Notes: generated from the letters alone by a model not told the origin. 64,000 nt of DNA from Siphlonurus alternatus (GCA_949825025.1 OX463784.1:12161283-12225282); one strand, 5' to 3'; positions 1-16,200 are shown, counted from the stretch's first letter. Numbers and translations: made by a program.

Positions 1-208
1 TATTTTAAATGTACTTTTTTAATATTTTCTTACAAAATAAAAATATCGTAATTAATTTAATATCAATATTTTTATATAAATATGAAATGATTTATTTTCC
101 TAAAAAATATATACACTGAACAAATTAAAAACAATTCATAAAATTCTCAATTTATCTATTATTTTTCCCCAAACTTAACGCGAGTTGCGCATTGACTGGG
201 GACCTACT

Positions 209-331
209 GGATCAGAAGATGATCTACAGGGAGAAGGTTTGAATTTGAATGAAAATTACAAATTTTGCTGATAGAGATTATTCATTATCATCTGAGTGCA
301 ATACTGCTCCCTGTAGGTCATCCTCTGATCC
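209..331. repeat. Inverted repeat, 25-bp arms
   Basis: The arms at 209-233 and 307-331 are near-perfect reverse complements, starting GGATCAGAAGATG on the left and ending CATCCTCTGATCC on the right. They are separated by about 73 bp of AT-rich DNA. The shape is that of a small hairpin MITE or foldback element. I see no clear target-site duplication, so the class is unassigned. Confidence 0.6.
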
Positions 332-403
332 TGTAAATTCCTAAACTGAAAGCCTAGCACATGTATATAATGCTAATATATATATATTTTATAATTATAT
401 TTG

Positions 404-770
404 TTTTTTGCTTCAAATTAATTCCTGCTGAAAGGTTTGGGTAACAAGTGACTAAATTTAACTTCCCAACTCTTCATGGACCCGACCTATATGCAATGCT
501 CAGGATTTTGCTCCTTCCAAACAGAAGATGGTCATGGCCTATAGCAATTCATCCCAGTATTCGTTTGGTTGTGACTGAGGAAACCATGGAAACCTCAGTC
601 AGAATGGTCAAGCCAATTGATGGATGTTGCCACCAATCACGTCTTTGATGCACGATTCGGTGTTCCTTAGTAACCGCCACTAATGAAAAATTTAGCTGTC
701 CTTGGGATCGAACTCACGATCATATGATAACAAATCAGCTGTATACCACTGCGTCTTGGGTCGATTAGTA
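404..770 (-). mobile_element. tRNA-headed SINE (full-length or nearly so)
   Basis: Read on the minus strand, 760-690 is tRNA-like: an A-box-like GCAGTGGTATACAGC and a B-box-like GTTCGATCC. It is followed by a core at about 612-571 (TGAGGTTTCCATGGTTTCC) and a tail with GGGAAGTTAAATTTAGTCAC at about 475-455, ending in an A/T-rich stretch near 404. The core recurs at 21680-21720 and 45723-45760, and the tail at 44284-44352 and 56050-56155. The polymerase III boxes and shared core identify a SINE rather than a functional tRNA gene. The exact ends and a target duplication are unclear. Confidence 0.75.
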
Positions 771-1498
771 TTTTTATAACAGTAAAATTATCCAAAATTA
801 TATATCCAAGAAAAAATTACTTAATAAGAAAATTCATTACTTACATAGAATTGTATAAAGATTAAATCAAAGAAAAAAAATCTTCAACCAATAATATTCA
901 GAAGCCAATATTATAGCATTGCCGCAATAGCAGAGTCTTTATTTAACTGTTATTTCATTAAATTTCTATGTATAAGATAATGCCATTACAAATAATAGTA
1001 AATCTAAAAATAAAATAATTTATGCATTAAATTATAGAATTAAAATAGTTATAAAATATAACTCCCCATCTGATTATTATAATAATAAGTGCAAAGTAAT
1101 AACTTTTACTTAACGTTGTTATTTTTACATCGCAAGTTGGGAAGATAGTCTTCTTAAAGTGTCCTCTAATGGAGGACAGATATAGGTCACTGATAGGTGG
1201 GAGCCGAGAGGGATGGTAACTCTTAAGTTGAGACGCATTTCACCCCCTTTGTGATCGTCGTTACTGTCCAGGGTCGGGTAGGAAGGGAGGTACGTCAGTA
1301 GGTGTCGTGTGGGAAATGCAGTTAAGTTAGATATTAATTATTAACGTAAGAAAATGTAAAAAAATATTTAATTATATTTTATAAAAATTTAATTCATATT
1401 GAGAAAAAATTGAAGTTTGTGTGTTTATAAATGTGGCACGTTTTCGTTTCAATTTCTTGTTGGATGAAATTTTTTTTCCAAATGACAAAATTTGTGCT
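771..1498. other. Intergenic AT-rich stretch
   Basis: No gene is recognised. Most of it is AT-rich. A distinctly GC-richer patch at about 1135-1320 has no usable reading frame; it could be a regulatory element or an old repeat remnant. Confidence 0.5.
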
Positions 1499-1801
1499 AA
1501 GGACAACCTGCATAAAATTTTTTATTTACCATTTGAACAGAAGACCTCTGTCCTCTGTCAAATTTTTTTAGATTTTTTTTTTAACTCTTAAAAAAATGCT
1601 GCATATAACATCATATTCATAATTATATATAACGCCTTTCTATTTGCTTGCGTATTAAGTATTTGTATTAACTATAACATCACATTGCAGCACGATTTTC
1701 AGGATGTAAGAGGGTTCAAAACTATGTGTAAAAAATATCTTGAGCTCCTCTATCTAAATAATGTAAATATGCAATAAAAATATTCATGCAAGTTATCCAT
1801 T
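1499..1801. mobile_element. MITE, family A (divergent copy)
   Basis: The left end reads AAGGACAACCTGCATAAAAT and the right end is the near reverse complement (CATGCAAGTTATCCATT). Interior poly-T/poly-A blocks resemble the copies at 23606-23919 and 30050-30340. It has no coding capacity. The termini are degenerate, so this is an old copy. Confidence 0.5.
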
Positions 1802-3294
1802 ATATATCTGACTAACCTTTTCTTACAACTTACTTTGGACTCGTCAGTTTCCCACGTTAAAATTTTGTGACGTCACTGGTCACTTCCAACCAGGGGGGCG
1901 TGGCAAGAAAAGGCGTGGGAGGTTAAGAAGTGTTTTTTGTTGTCCATTTTATCACTTAAATTGAAATCGGATAGTAAAAATATGTCCCCTTCTTATCTCT
2001 CTTGCATGACGTCACTCATACCTGCACTCAGTTGATAAGATTATATGAATGTTTGATAATTTTATATATAACTATTACGTGTAATGATTTATATTAATAC
2101 TAAATCATTTAATAGAAAGGTATGTAAATAATAAATCATTATTTAAGATCTACGCAAAGGTGAGTTTAATTTCCTGAATAGAATTATTTTTCTTATAACT
2201 TAACATTACCGAACGTAATTAGTAATTATTGTAACAATAGATTTCTACCTTACGTCTGAGAAAGTAATTTTTTTTTAATATATCTTAATTTTAAAATCTT
2301 AAAAAAATTAATAAAAATTTATTGCACAAGTTATTAACACACATCACATACAAATATACTAAATTGAGTCCAAGAGGTCGAACGATCAATGATCTGATTC
2401 GTCAGAAAGGTAACCTAAATTGTGCGGATAAAGTTAGCAATCAAGGAAAAATTAGCAAAATGCTAAAAATAAATTAACATAAAATTTAATATTTGAGTTT
2501 TTTTTTATGAATAAAAAATATTTTATAAAAATCTTTAATATAATTTTATTACCGTAAACAGTAGTTTTATTCGTTCATTATATTTTTTGTCCCTGTTACC
2601 TATATCTAATTATCTATGTATAATTTTATCTATATTCTATTTCTGTTAAATAAAAAAAAAAATATATTGTTGTTTATTCTTTCACAGAGCCATGTAGCGA
2701 GCTAGATCCGCCATTAGCGTACGCCTGCAAGAAATAAATCTAGGCAATCCTTTGTGCGCACGAGTACAGCGGGTTGCATTGTCATGCTGGCAGGAGTTAA
2801 TTCCACGGCTGCATGATGATAATATTTGAAGAAGAGTTATTCATAATTGTTTAATCATTCAACAATGCTCCATTTAAATGCTCTTAATGACAATAAAACA
2901 TAAAATAGGTCAAATTTACCGTATAGTTTTGAATTATTAAATTCATAAAAATATTTCAATTTTAATAATCTTTACGAATCATTAAATTTTTTTATTAAAA
3001 TTCATTCAATACTCTAATGTTCAATTAAATTATTAATTATAAGTTTTTACCTTTAGATTATACGTATTTTATGGTATAGGGAGTTTAAAGAAATATAAAT
3101 ATTATATTATTTTTTTTAACAGGCATTTATAGCAAGAAAGAGCATAATATAACATTTCTGAATTTTCTATTGAATGGAAAGATATAACAAATTATTTATT
3201 GTTTATTATAAATAATATTTTTTCCCTGCATTTTTAAATTTCATTTCTTTTTTTTTTTTTTTTTGTAGTGCATGTACAGTATAAAATTAATTTA
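1802..3294. other. Intergenic stretch
   Basis: No supported gene. Two TGACGTCA-type sites (about 1870 and 2008) bracket a short GC-richer segment with a GGGGGGCGTGGC box at about 1896. A second GC-richer patch lies at about 2690-2820. A poly-T run is at about 3248-3264. Either patch could be regulatory, but neither has an open frame. Confidence 0.4.
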
Positions 3295-3417
3295 TGCAGT
3301 CGTCGCCTCTGAAAATTTCCCTTTACGGCCTTGTTAAATCACTATGCCCCGTACGAATTACATAGCACATTGATTAACAAGGCTGCAGGGAAATTTTCCA
3401 AGGCAACGAGTGTACAA
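3295..3417. mobile_element. Short MITE (CGTCGCC...AAATTTCC termini)
   Basis: Inverted termini: left GCAGTCGTCGCCTCTGAAAA and right TTTTCCAAGGCAACGAGTGT, with inner arms GGCCTTGTTAA / TTAACAAGGC. A second copy is at 27519-27656. It is non-coding and about 120-140 bp, a typical non-autonomous DNA element. Confidence 0.65.
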
Positions 3418-6340
<2,923 letters not shown>

Positions 6341-6624
6341 TAAAAAAAAATGGAACATTCCCTGGACGAGTCCACTTTCATATTAAAAATTTCGCGCGCA
6401 TTATCTTTTTTTATAAAATGTGAGGAACGAAATACGCAGTTGTAAACAAGTATGGCGGATTGCAACAACGTGAAATCAATTTTGTGAAAGTTTTAATTTG
6501 TACAATTTAGTGCTAAATAAGTGATATTTACCTATTATAAGTATAAAAAACATTAAAATATAAATTTCTCTAAGTACTAATTACATAATTGTGTATTTAT
6601 TTGCAGTTTTTAAAGGTAAAAATC
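6341..6624 (+). promoter_or_regulatory. SON promoter / 5' UTR with short 5' UTR intron
   Basis: A small GC-richer patch (TTTCGCGCGCA at about 6388) precedes the likely start region around 6440-6460, where ACAAGTATGGCGGATT resembles a YY1-type initiator element (AAGATGGCGG). A likely 5' UTR intron ends at the acceptor TTTGCAG (AG 6605-6606), with a branch-point-like TACTAAT at about 6575. Possible donors are GTGATA (6521) or GTATAA (6541). The coding ATG is at 6625. No TATA box is evident. Transcript data would be needed to fix the start site. Confidence 0.5.
6452..6487 (+). other. Short upstream ORF / YY1-like ATGGCGG in SON 5' UTR
   Basis: ATG GCG GAT TGC ... TTG TGA encodes an 11-residue peptide upstream of the SON start. 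It coincides with the ATGGCGG initiator-like motif, so the ATG may be part of a promoter element or a translated uORF. It acts as a uORF only if transcription starts upstream of 6452. Confidence 0.35.
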
Positions 6625-7270
6625 ATGACTGAAAATCGACGCAAACGAAAGTTAACGGACGTTGAATCGCCTCATTCTGGTGAAGAAGAATCAGAAACAA
6701 ATAATTTATCTCAAAAGACATCTACAGAGATTTTAAATGAACTCTTTGAAGCATTTGGAGCTGAAGAATTTCCTTCAGATGAAAATTTTGAATCTGAATC
6801 AAAAAAATCAAAGAAAGATAAAAAGAAAAAAAAGGAAAAACATAAGCATAAACATAAGGAAAAGGATAAAAGTAGAGAACGTAGTAGGGATAAAGATAGA
6901 GATAGGGAAAAACATAAGAAAAGAGACCGTAAATCAAGTAGTGAAGTGACATCTAGACGTGTTTCTATGGGTGGTGATGATCAACAATCTCTTGGTATTA
7001 AAATTGAAATCAATAAAGAAAAAAGTCCAATTCGTAAGGAGAAAAGTCCAGTTAGAAAGCCTAAGGAACCAACACCTGAACCGGTAAAGGCTCCAGACCA
7101 ATTTCCTATTGAAGAAGTTCTTCTACCTAGGTTAGAGAATGGTACACCCGAGTTTGCTGAGAAGAAAGAGAAAAGTCCAGAACTACCCAGCATTGTCCCC
7201 AAGCCTTCAGCCCCAGATGAGACCTTGCAAATCTTTGAGAAAGGAGTCATCTCAAAACCTCCAACAATAG
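6625..7270 (+). CDS. SON: SON exon 1 (first coding exon)
   Basis: Encodes residues 1-215: an acidic start, TEILNELFEAFGAEEF, then a long Lys/His/Arg-rich tract, and repeats of the type EKSPIRKEKSPVRK. The donor is ATAG|GTAAAG. The open frame runs on to 7317 but that tail is intronic. It leaves phase 1, which the next exon completes as GGT. Confidence 0.93.
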
Positions 7271-10200
7271 GTAAAGATACCCAATCTACATTCCATACAT
7301 ATTCACATGATGGTGTTTAATATGTTATTTAATTTAAATAAGCACAGTTTTGACAAATTTTTCAGGTGCATTATCGCTACAGTACATATCATTTTTCATG
7401 GCAATTTGTATTGAAATTTAGGGGGTTAGGTAGTCTTGCTAAAGGTCCTTTCACATAGTAGGATTTTGCTGCGGCGTGTTGCAGAATTACCGCAAGCTTT
7501 TCACATACTCTCGTTTGTCTGCGGCTGTTGCTGTGGAAAATCTCGTGAATGCCGCAGAAAAATCAGAATGACTTTGATTTTTCTGCGGAGCGCCGCAACA
7601 CGCTGCAAAACATGCCGCAAGACATCGCGGCATCTTGCGGCGTCATCAACAACTTTTGTTGCGGCATGTTTTTGCTGCAAAATCGGACTACATAATATGT
7701 GAAAGGACCTTAACTCTATACTTCTTGTAACATAAGCTTCCATACAGTATATACACTAATAGATGGTGGTTCAATTTTCCTTTTATAGAATTAATGTACA
7801 GAACCGAGAGCAAGATGTCATATCAGATAAAGAGATATATCTTAAAAGTTCTTTTATTAAAGGCATGGCAATTGAACATGATACACTTTGTTCTAACATT
7901 TAATTTTTTCACTTACAGGTGTTCTGGTGGGTCCCGCGAAGGGTCGAATTCAAATCAAGAGCTTGAAAACAAGTGCCGTGTTTGAGCAAACCATCAGAGA
8001 AGTGGAAGAAGAAGCTCGGAAACGTGCTGAGAAGTTTGAGGAGGGGGAACTCACCCCCAGTAGCAGCAGTCACGGTCGTGATAGCACCACACCTTCTCTT
8101 AGTGACTTAGAGCTGCCTCCTCGAGAGCCCTCCCCTCCACCTCTTCCCTCCCCTCCTCCCGTAGTGGAGGTTGTTCAGGACAAGTCCAAGTCTAAGGAGG
8201 AGGGGAAGGGAGAGGAGAAGAAAGCAAGACGGAGTCACGGGCGTAAGAGCAAGGAGAAGGACAAAGATGGCAAGCACAAGGAAAAAAGGTAACTACAACG
8301 CATGGTTTCAAACTCAAACAGTAGTACATGGTAATTATACTAGTTACTGGCCACACTATGTTATTGGCCACCCCACTTTTGAGGCAGTTCGCGTCATTTG
8401 ATGGAGTTTCACCCATTTGACCGATAGATGGCGTTAGTGGTCCGAACACAAACAGAAAATTTCAGAACGATCGGACTATTTTAACTTTTTTTTTAACATG
8501 GTAGCCGATAACCGCGACCACCCCTAAAAAATTATTTTCTCATAAGAATAACATGTAGAAATTCCTTAACATGACGGTAACTAGTACAGTTACCATACTA
8601 TGCACTGTAGGCCAAGCTAGTTGTAGCATCTTAGGATGTTACAAGACGTTAAAACAATATGTGATGTTGCCAATTCATGTGGTACAAGCATAGCTGAAGA
8701 CAAGCAATAGCTGCACTGTTTGGCAACGTCACTTGTATTTGCACTATTTTATTGGTTGGCGACTTTCAATAATTATCATGTATGATGTCTAGCTTAACCT
8801 GGCCTCCAGTGTAACGACCTACCGAAGCATAAATTTTAAGCTAGCCCTCAAACTGTAGTAATTGAGTCCTATTTTCTTGCACATGGGACCATTTTTGAAC
8901 TGTATATTGGAAAATGTATTAATGCTCACTCCTTTAATTTATCTGCCTGTTGTATTGAGAACCTCAGAAGTTGATTTTAATACCCTTTTTGCTACTCTCT
9001 AGTTGTGCCATACCTGTGACTCACAATCTCAATTTCTCTTGTTTTTCCACAGCAGGTCTCGCTCTCGTGAACGTAAGGGCAAGGAGGGCAAACGTCACCG
9101 CGGCTCTAGCAGGGAAAGGCATCGGGAGCACAGCAGAGAGCGTGATGCAAAGAGGGGGGAGAGACGCAGATCGTCAAGAGAGAGGGGAAGGAGACCGAGG
9201 GAAGAGGCAGCCAGACATCGCAGTCGCTCCAGGGAGAGGGAGAGGGGAGATAAGAGGGGAGGAAGAAGAGCAGCCAGCAGAGAGAGGGGAGATCGTCGTG
9301 GGAGAAGGTGAGATATGATTAACATTGAAGGGGAGGAAAGGGATGTGTTCAAACTTCAAAGGCAGGTGAAATTTTACCTTTTTTTTAAATCTTTTACAGT
9401 ACCCTTCCATTTAGGAGTTCTGAGTTTGAATTTAAATTCGCTTTAATGCTAAAACATCAATTTTTTTATGTTGTTTAATATTGGTTGCAATAAGATGGTC
9501 GGACACTAAGAAAATCAGCTGACATAAAGCCTCTATTGTTTACACTGAGAAATTGGCTGCTAGTACCTTGTTATTGGCTATTTACTGTCTGATTAACTGA
9601 AAGACTACATAAAATATGCACTGTAGTTTCTATTCTGGTATATATTTTGCTAACATTTTGCCTATGATAAGCATTTTTTTTTTTTTTTTTTTTTGTTTAC
9701 TGTCATTTTCCAGCATATGGTAGTATCAAGTAAAAACATTTTTACTTGGAAATTAGTTTTATAACTGAACGTCCTTCACTTCCTTCTGCAAACATTAGAC
9801 TATGATAATTAGATAATTTAGTCATGTTTTTGGTGTAATTGGTGTACATTTTCTAATGGTATTCACAAAGAGTTCTTAAAAACACAACAAAACCTATATT
9901 ACACCTGACAGTTCATATACACATGCATGTACACTTGCTTATCATCCTTCATTCCTATGTAGGGCGGACCCCCTTGGTCCCAGGACACGTGATAGACCTG
10001 AGGACGGAGAACGTATTGACAAGCGTAAGCTGCTTGCGATCGCTCGTCGTAACGCCATGTACCTTTTGAGAGAGCAGCAGGAGAGAATGATCCAGGCCGG
10101 CGTGCTGCCCGGAGATTCCAACCTGGCAATCGCCTCAGCAGACGGTCAGGGCGGCAAGACTGTCGCAGAACTGACAGGTAAGGAGTGCCACTTTTATTGT

Positions 10201-13200
10201 TCAAGATCATTTAGTTTAGAGTTGAGAGCTTGGCATTCAAAATTAGGTAACAGATATTTAGGCATCATAAGAATGTTATCTAATGAAAGAAGATATGAAT
10301 TTGATCTTTGGTAAAAATGGACTTATGCCTTACATTGTATTATTACATTCTCAACAGGCTCTAAAAGACGACTTACCTTTTCTCTGATCGGAGTAAAATC
10401 TAATTACCGATAATGTCATTCTCATATGTCTAGCCTGTCTGCTACAGGAGTACAGCCCAATTTAATTATGCAAAAAAATAGATACAGTACGTCATAGTCC
10501 CCCAATAGTATGGACAATGTTTAATTTTGTGAACATTTTCAATCTAAATTAAACTTTGTTTATTTTGGTTGTTGCTTCAATCAAAAATAAATTAAATCTA
10601 ACTTTGCATCATTAACATGGCCAGCATCGAGGGGCTATGGTCTCTCACTCTTTTACATCTCAAATATCTTATTTTGACATGAAAGTTTTCTCACTGAAGT
10701 TGATTGATTATAAATTACCATAATTACTATGAATGTGCTGACCTGAATCTCCCTTGTTTCCACAGAGTACTGCAAACAGCTGGTCAAGTCAGTGAGCGGT
10801 TCGAGTGACGATGACTCTGACATCTCCCTAAGTGACGGAGATGGGCCCACCGAGTCCTTCATCCACCACCCTTTCACCCTGAAAGATCGTCCCAACGCCA
10901 TCATCATGAACATCAGGGTAGGGGTACTGTAGCTATCACGTGTAGGGTCAAATGCTGTTGTTCAGATTCAAAAAGGTGCTCCATTGATTGGATACACCTT
11001 TTTTTAGAATAGTTTTTATTACTGAAAAATATTTTAAAAGGCTTGAAATCTGCAGGATTTTCAGTGTTCTCTTTTACCTATTGTTTAATATAAAATATTA
11101 CAGGGTAAAAACTCACCAATTTATGACAGGATGGGGATGTATCAAAAATTTTTTTACAGTTTACATAAAAATACAGGTTTTGACAATCTGTATCATAGAA
11201 ATTTATTCATTATACTGTACCAAATGCATGAGAGACTATTTTCTTCTCTTTGTGTTTTCTACATTGCAGCAAATCTATTATTTTTCTAACCCTAAAAAAC
11301 TTGTTACTAAAATTATCAATTTTTTTCCACCCTCTTCTCACACAACCAACCCCACAAACTGACGACTGAATGTAAGATGTTAATGTTACAGAATTCCACA
11401 CAGCTCCCCACTCGCTCCCTGCAAGAGAAGGCGGCAGAGACCTCCAAGATCCGCAGTCTTCAGTTCCCAGTTTCCAGTGGACAGCAGCACCGTAGCTCAG
11501 GTGAGCAGGTGGCTCAGAAGGGAGGGGGGATGACGCACTCTAGCAGCTATTATTAGATATAAATTATATCTCGGTACAATGTTAGGTGTTTTTTTAAAAA
11601 TAAAATACAAAAAAACATAGTGCAATACATGCCAATTTTAATAATTTCTATATTTTGTTGTTTATATGAAAAAATGCAGAGGGTACTACATTTTATTTTA
11701 GGTGGGGGTAGATTGAGTAATAAGAAACAGCAATAACTAAATATAGTTTGTTTAATTCTAACTGTGTTGTGAAAAATTAATTAGATTTTAAGTTAAAAAA
11801 AAAAAGCATTAAAGTGCTTGTGCATCATATTGTGTGGCAATATTGCGTTTTATTTATTTATTTATTTATTTTTTAGTATTTCCATACAGTAGTATTCATT
11901 TCAATATTAAAATTTTTCAAAATATAGATACTGTATTGGAATATTTGGACTTAATAAATTCAATTTTTTTACTAAATCTAATCTCAAGAATGTTGCTCTT
12001 GGAAAAATTATCATACCGGTATATTGCTGACATATAGAACTCTTTGAAGGAAAGGCTATTGTGTAGAGTATAGAGAGAAAAGTGAAATATTTGTTGTATT
12101 CCAGTGGTGTAGCCAAGACATATGACTACCAACTCTTTGGTAGAGAGTCACAACAAAACTGGGTCACTCCCACTGTCTTGCACACTTGGCTACGCCACTG
12201 CTGTGTACTAACTGCCCCTCCCCTTGTGTCACGTTGCAGCTGAGTGGGTGCCTGTGTCCCCCAAGAAGGCAGAGGCGGCATCCGACCACACGCCCCCCGC
12301 CCCGAATTCCCCCGCCCCCAAGTCTAAACCAACGCCTCCTCCAGAAAATCAGGTAACCACCGAGGTATCAGAAATAGCAGACGGAAAAGTTCGCTTCAAG
12401 TTTAGTTTCACAAATGTCAACAAATAGTAATGTGGTAGAATTTTCTTTATAATGTCATTGGTTATTATTTTTTATTATTATTATGCTCATTAAATGAGAT
12501 CCATATTTGATTATAGAATACATTGTAGGATTTATAAAAATAATAAAATGAAAAACCTCTTTTCCTGTTTTTCAAAAAAAAAAAAAAAAAAAAAAAAAAA
12601 TATGAGAATTTTAAATTCTTTTTTAAATTTTCTTATGTACACACTTTCTTTAGAAAAAATTACAGTGCTGCTCCTTTTTATCTTTATTTTACTTCAAAAC
12701 TAAAAAAAAATATATGACAATTTCAGTGTAGTATTTTTTAATAAAAAAATTACAGTTGTACACAGCTCTTTTTTCTCAACTACCTTTTATTGAAAAAATA
12801 TACAATGTTGAAAAGATCCATTCTTTTTTATGAACCTCTCTTTATGAAATCTTCAAAGAGGAAAAATAAAATAAAACTTACTTCTTCTTCCATTAAAAAA
12901 AATTAAGTGCCTGCCCTAGATTTCTGAATCCCCACCAGGTTCCCTTAGTTTAAGTTGTATACCAGAGAGGCAGGGGAGGTCGGACAATTTGTTGTTCTGC
13001 AGATCGTTGACATCGGAAGCATCATCTCCCAGAAACTATCGGCCATGCGTAAGATGCAGGAGACTGCGGCTTCATCATCCAAGATGCTTTCTCCAGACTA
13101 CGGTTATGGCTACGGCTTCAACCAGCCTCAGCCGGTGAGTCTGTCAAGATGAACCAAGAATCACAGACGATTTGTTTCGTAACTTAGTCTAGAATCACAG

Positions 13201-16200
13201 ACAATTTGTTCCTTTCAAAGTTAGGGCTTAAAAGTAATCAACTTAACACAATAAGCAAATTGATTTGGCAATGTTATCTGCTTCTTTCAAAGTAATTACC
13301 GCTTGCATAATCAGTTTATTATTATTTGAATTTGATGATAAAGTACCGGTAGTCTATTTATAAGCCAATTTCCTTTTAGAATGCTGTAAATTGGCATCAT
13401 AAAAAAAAATGCACTGTAAGTACGTTTCTAAGTTCAATTAATAGGAAATTTTAATTCAATGATCAAATCATGCTAATTCCAACAAAAAAATTACTGTAGT
13501 GCGTGGAAAATTAATCTTAAAAAGAAAGGTTATAAGATTTTCAGTTATTTTAGAAAGTTCTTATCATTATCTAGCATCACACCAGTTTGTTCAGAGCTGC
13601 CATCTAGTGGAGGGTGATGGAAGCTCTCGCCATGTGTTACAGGGTATTCAAGTTGGCTGGGAAAGCGGCCAGTTCACGGGAAGTACCGGTGCGCGCATGC
13701 TCACCCCAGCAGAGCTCGCTTCAGGGCAACAGGCGTGGGCACGCAAGGTACAGCTTGAACCATTCTCTCTCTATATTAGCCTCACAGAAGCAGATTTTTA
13801 AGTACGTTTTTATAGCTATAATTTTGCTTACAAGAAAATCTTGTACGAGGAATACGTTACTACAGTATAGGTGGATTTTCGTGCAAAAAGCTAAAATTGT
13901 AAGCAATATTACAGCATTTAAAATAATGTCATTGGCCATTTAATTAACTAGCAGAGAATGAGTTTTTTTTTTAAAACAACTTTTTTGTTGTGGCCTTTTT
14001 TTTTTTTTTACAAACAATTTTAAAGTTAAAGCATAATTTGCATCCTTAAAGTTTTTCTTGCTCAGTCCATTTTCCCCCTCTTCTTAGTTTAGGATGCAGT
14101 TGCAGAATATTTTTTAGGGATTTTTAGACTGAAGGGAGGCAGCAAAATGGACAGAATGAGGAAACTTTGTGCCCACCTTTTTATTCTAAAAATAATAATA
14201 ATAATAATAATAAAATTAATTTTGTGGGGGAAATAATGAAATTCTCCACAAATTACTTTTATTTTTTATTTGAGCTATCTTTTTTTATAAAAATTGCCAA
14301 TTTTTACAAATTAATGGGTGCAAATCATGCTTTCCACTGCTTGCATAGGCATAGCAGAGAGCTATCTTGCAAGCAGTCTCCAAATACTGAAAGAAAACCA
14401 AAGGGGGTGTGACTGCCTGTTTTAGAAACAGCAGATTCACACCCCTACCCTACCCAGGGGTTGATCATAATTCAGAGTAGGTAGAGTACTACTTTAACTT
14501 GATTTAAAAGTATAAAAAATTACACAAACAATATTTCTTATGGATTGTCAATTATTTTGCCTGCTTAGCTGACGAATTTAAACCTGTGCAATAACTTTTG
14601 AAAATTAAAACATTCTCGCTACATTAAAATACTTTTAAATCAAGTTAACAGAATCCTCCACCTACTTAAGCTGTTATGGTCGACCCCTGGGTTGTACAGA
14701 CAAATATATTGATGACTTAGGAGCAACAAAGTATCATTCATAGAGAGGTGCCTTTGTCTTTTGTAATGTATTTATTACTGAATTGCTAGTTGTGCATATT
14801 TTAGTTGTAATTGCTAGGAAAATTTTAAATTTTATTTTGTATAATTTTAATTACTGCCAAGTCTTTTTGCATCAACAGTGTAATGCGTTAGAAAATAAAA
14901 TATTTCAGGAATGAATAGGAGTTAAAAAAATTACTATAAAATTTTATCCAGACGTTTTTGAAAGTGCGGATATTTTTTTATTTTTTTTTCCCCCTTTTTC
15001 AAAAAAGACAAAGCTGCCCCTCCATGCATGGTACCCTGCTGCTCCCACGTCATGGATATGAACTCTCAGCACAGACGGCAACAACAATTCCTCAGACGGT
15101 GCAGAGGCGGAGACCACGAGAGTGGCGTCTTTCTCTCACCAGTGGGGGAGGGGCTCCTGACTCAACTTATCATCCCTTTCCACGTCCCAACGGTTAAATT
15201 AGATGAACTTGCTTATACCGTTCCTACTCAATTTTTGCTTATCTCTCGTTGTAAAAGTGCACCTTAAGGTATAAATCTTTTCACCTTAAGACTTTTCTTA
15301 TATGCAGAAGAAAGGAATCATTCTCTTTCAATTTCTATTTTGTAATTCTCTTTTTTTCTGCAAATTATTGTAAATTTTAGAAATTCATAATTCAGGAATA
15401 TCCTTATAATTCCTCTCTTGTTTTAACATTTTAATTTAGATTTTTAAAACTATTCTTATCTACTAAAATGTTAGAAATTTAGATTTTAAAGTAGTATTGC
15501 TTGTTGTTAGTTCACAAGAAAATATGCTATCATAGTAAAATTATTAGTGTAAGTGGCACATATAGACAATCATATAGTTGCCGAGTCAGGGGTTCCTTTC
15601 CTACTGTATAAACTCTTTGCAGCGTGTCGGAGCAATAAATTGAAAGATTTTAATTTTCTTTTTAAAAGTCCTGCATACAAATCATGCAGTTGAACTTTTT
15701 ATTTAGTTTGATACATGATCAAATAATGAGAGCATTTCAAGTCTCATAATAACAGTTTAAACACAAATAAAGTTCTAGTCACTACATGCAATAGAAAATT
15801 AACTGAATCAAATCATTAAAATTATATTACTGGAAGTAATACTGTTGCCTTTTACATTCTAAAATAGATAGGTTATTTCCCAAAACACAACATTTTGTGT
15901 TCTACAACAATGTATAGCTGAAACTGAACAATATGTGTGACCTACTGTATCATAATAGCCACAGAGAGCTCTTAACATTAGACAAGAAATGAAATGGGAC
16001 ACAACCATAGACTCTTTTCTGCATTTAAGTTAATATTTAAAATAGTAATGCCAGAAAGTAGTGTCAGGTACTTCTAATGTAAGATAATGTTTTGTTTTTT
16101 GTTTTTTTCTATTGCAAGTAGTGTATTTCATATACCAAAATGCAAGTATTGTTCACCATTAAATTGAAGACTTTTAGTCATATTTGATGGCTATTTGACT

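Noticed and set aside
690..762. tRNA gene on the minus strand
   Set aside because: A- and B-boxes are present, but the sequence cannot be folded into a complete cloverleaf by eye and it is joined to a SINE core and tail.
7436..7743. Open frames across the Harbinger-like MITE
   Set aside because: They run through the inverted-repeat interior, with no transposase similarity.
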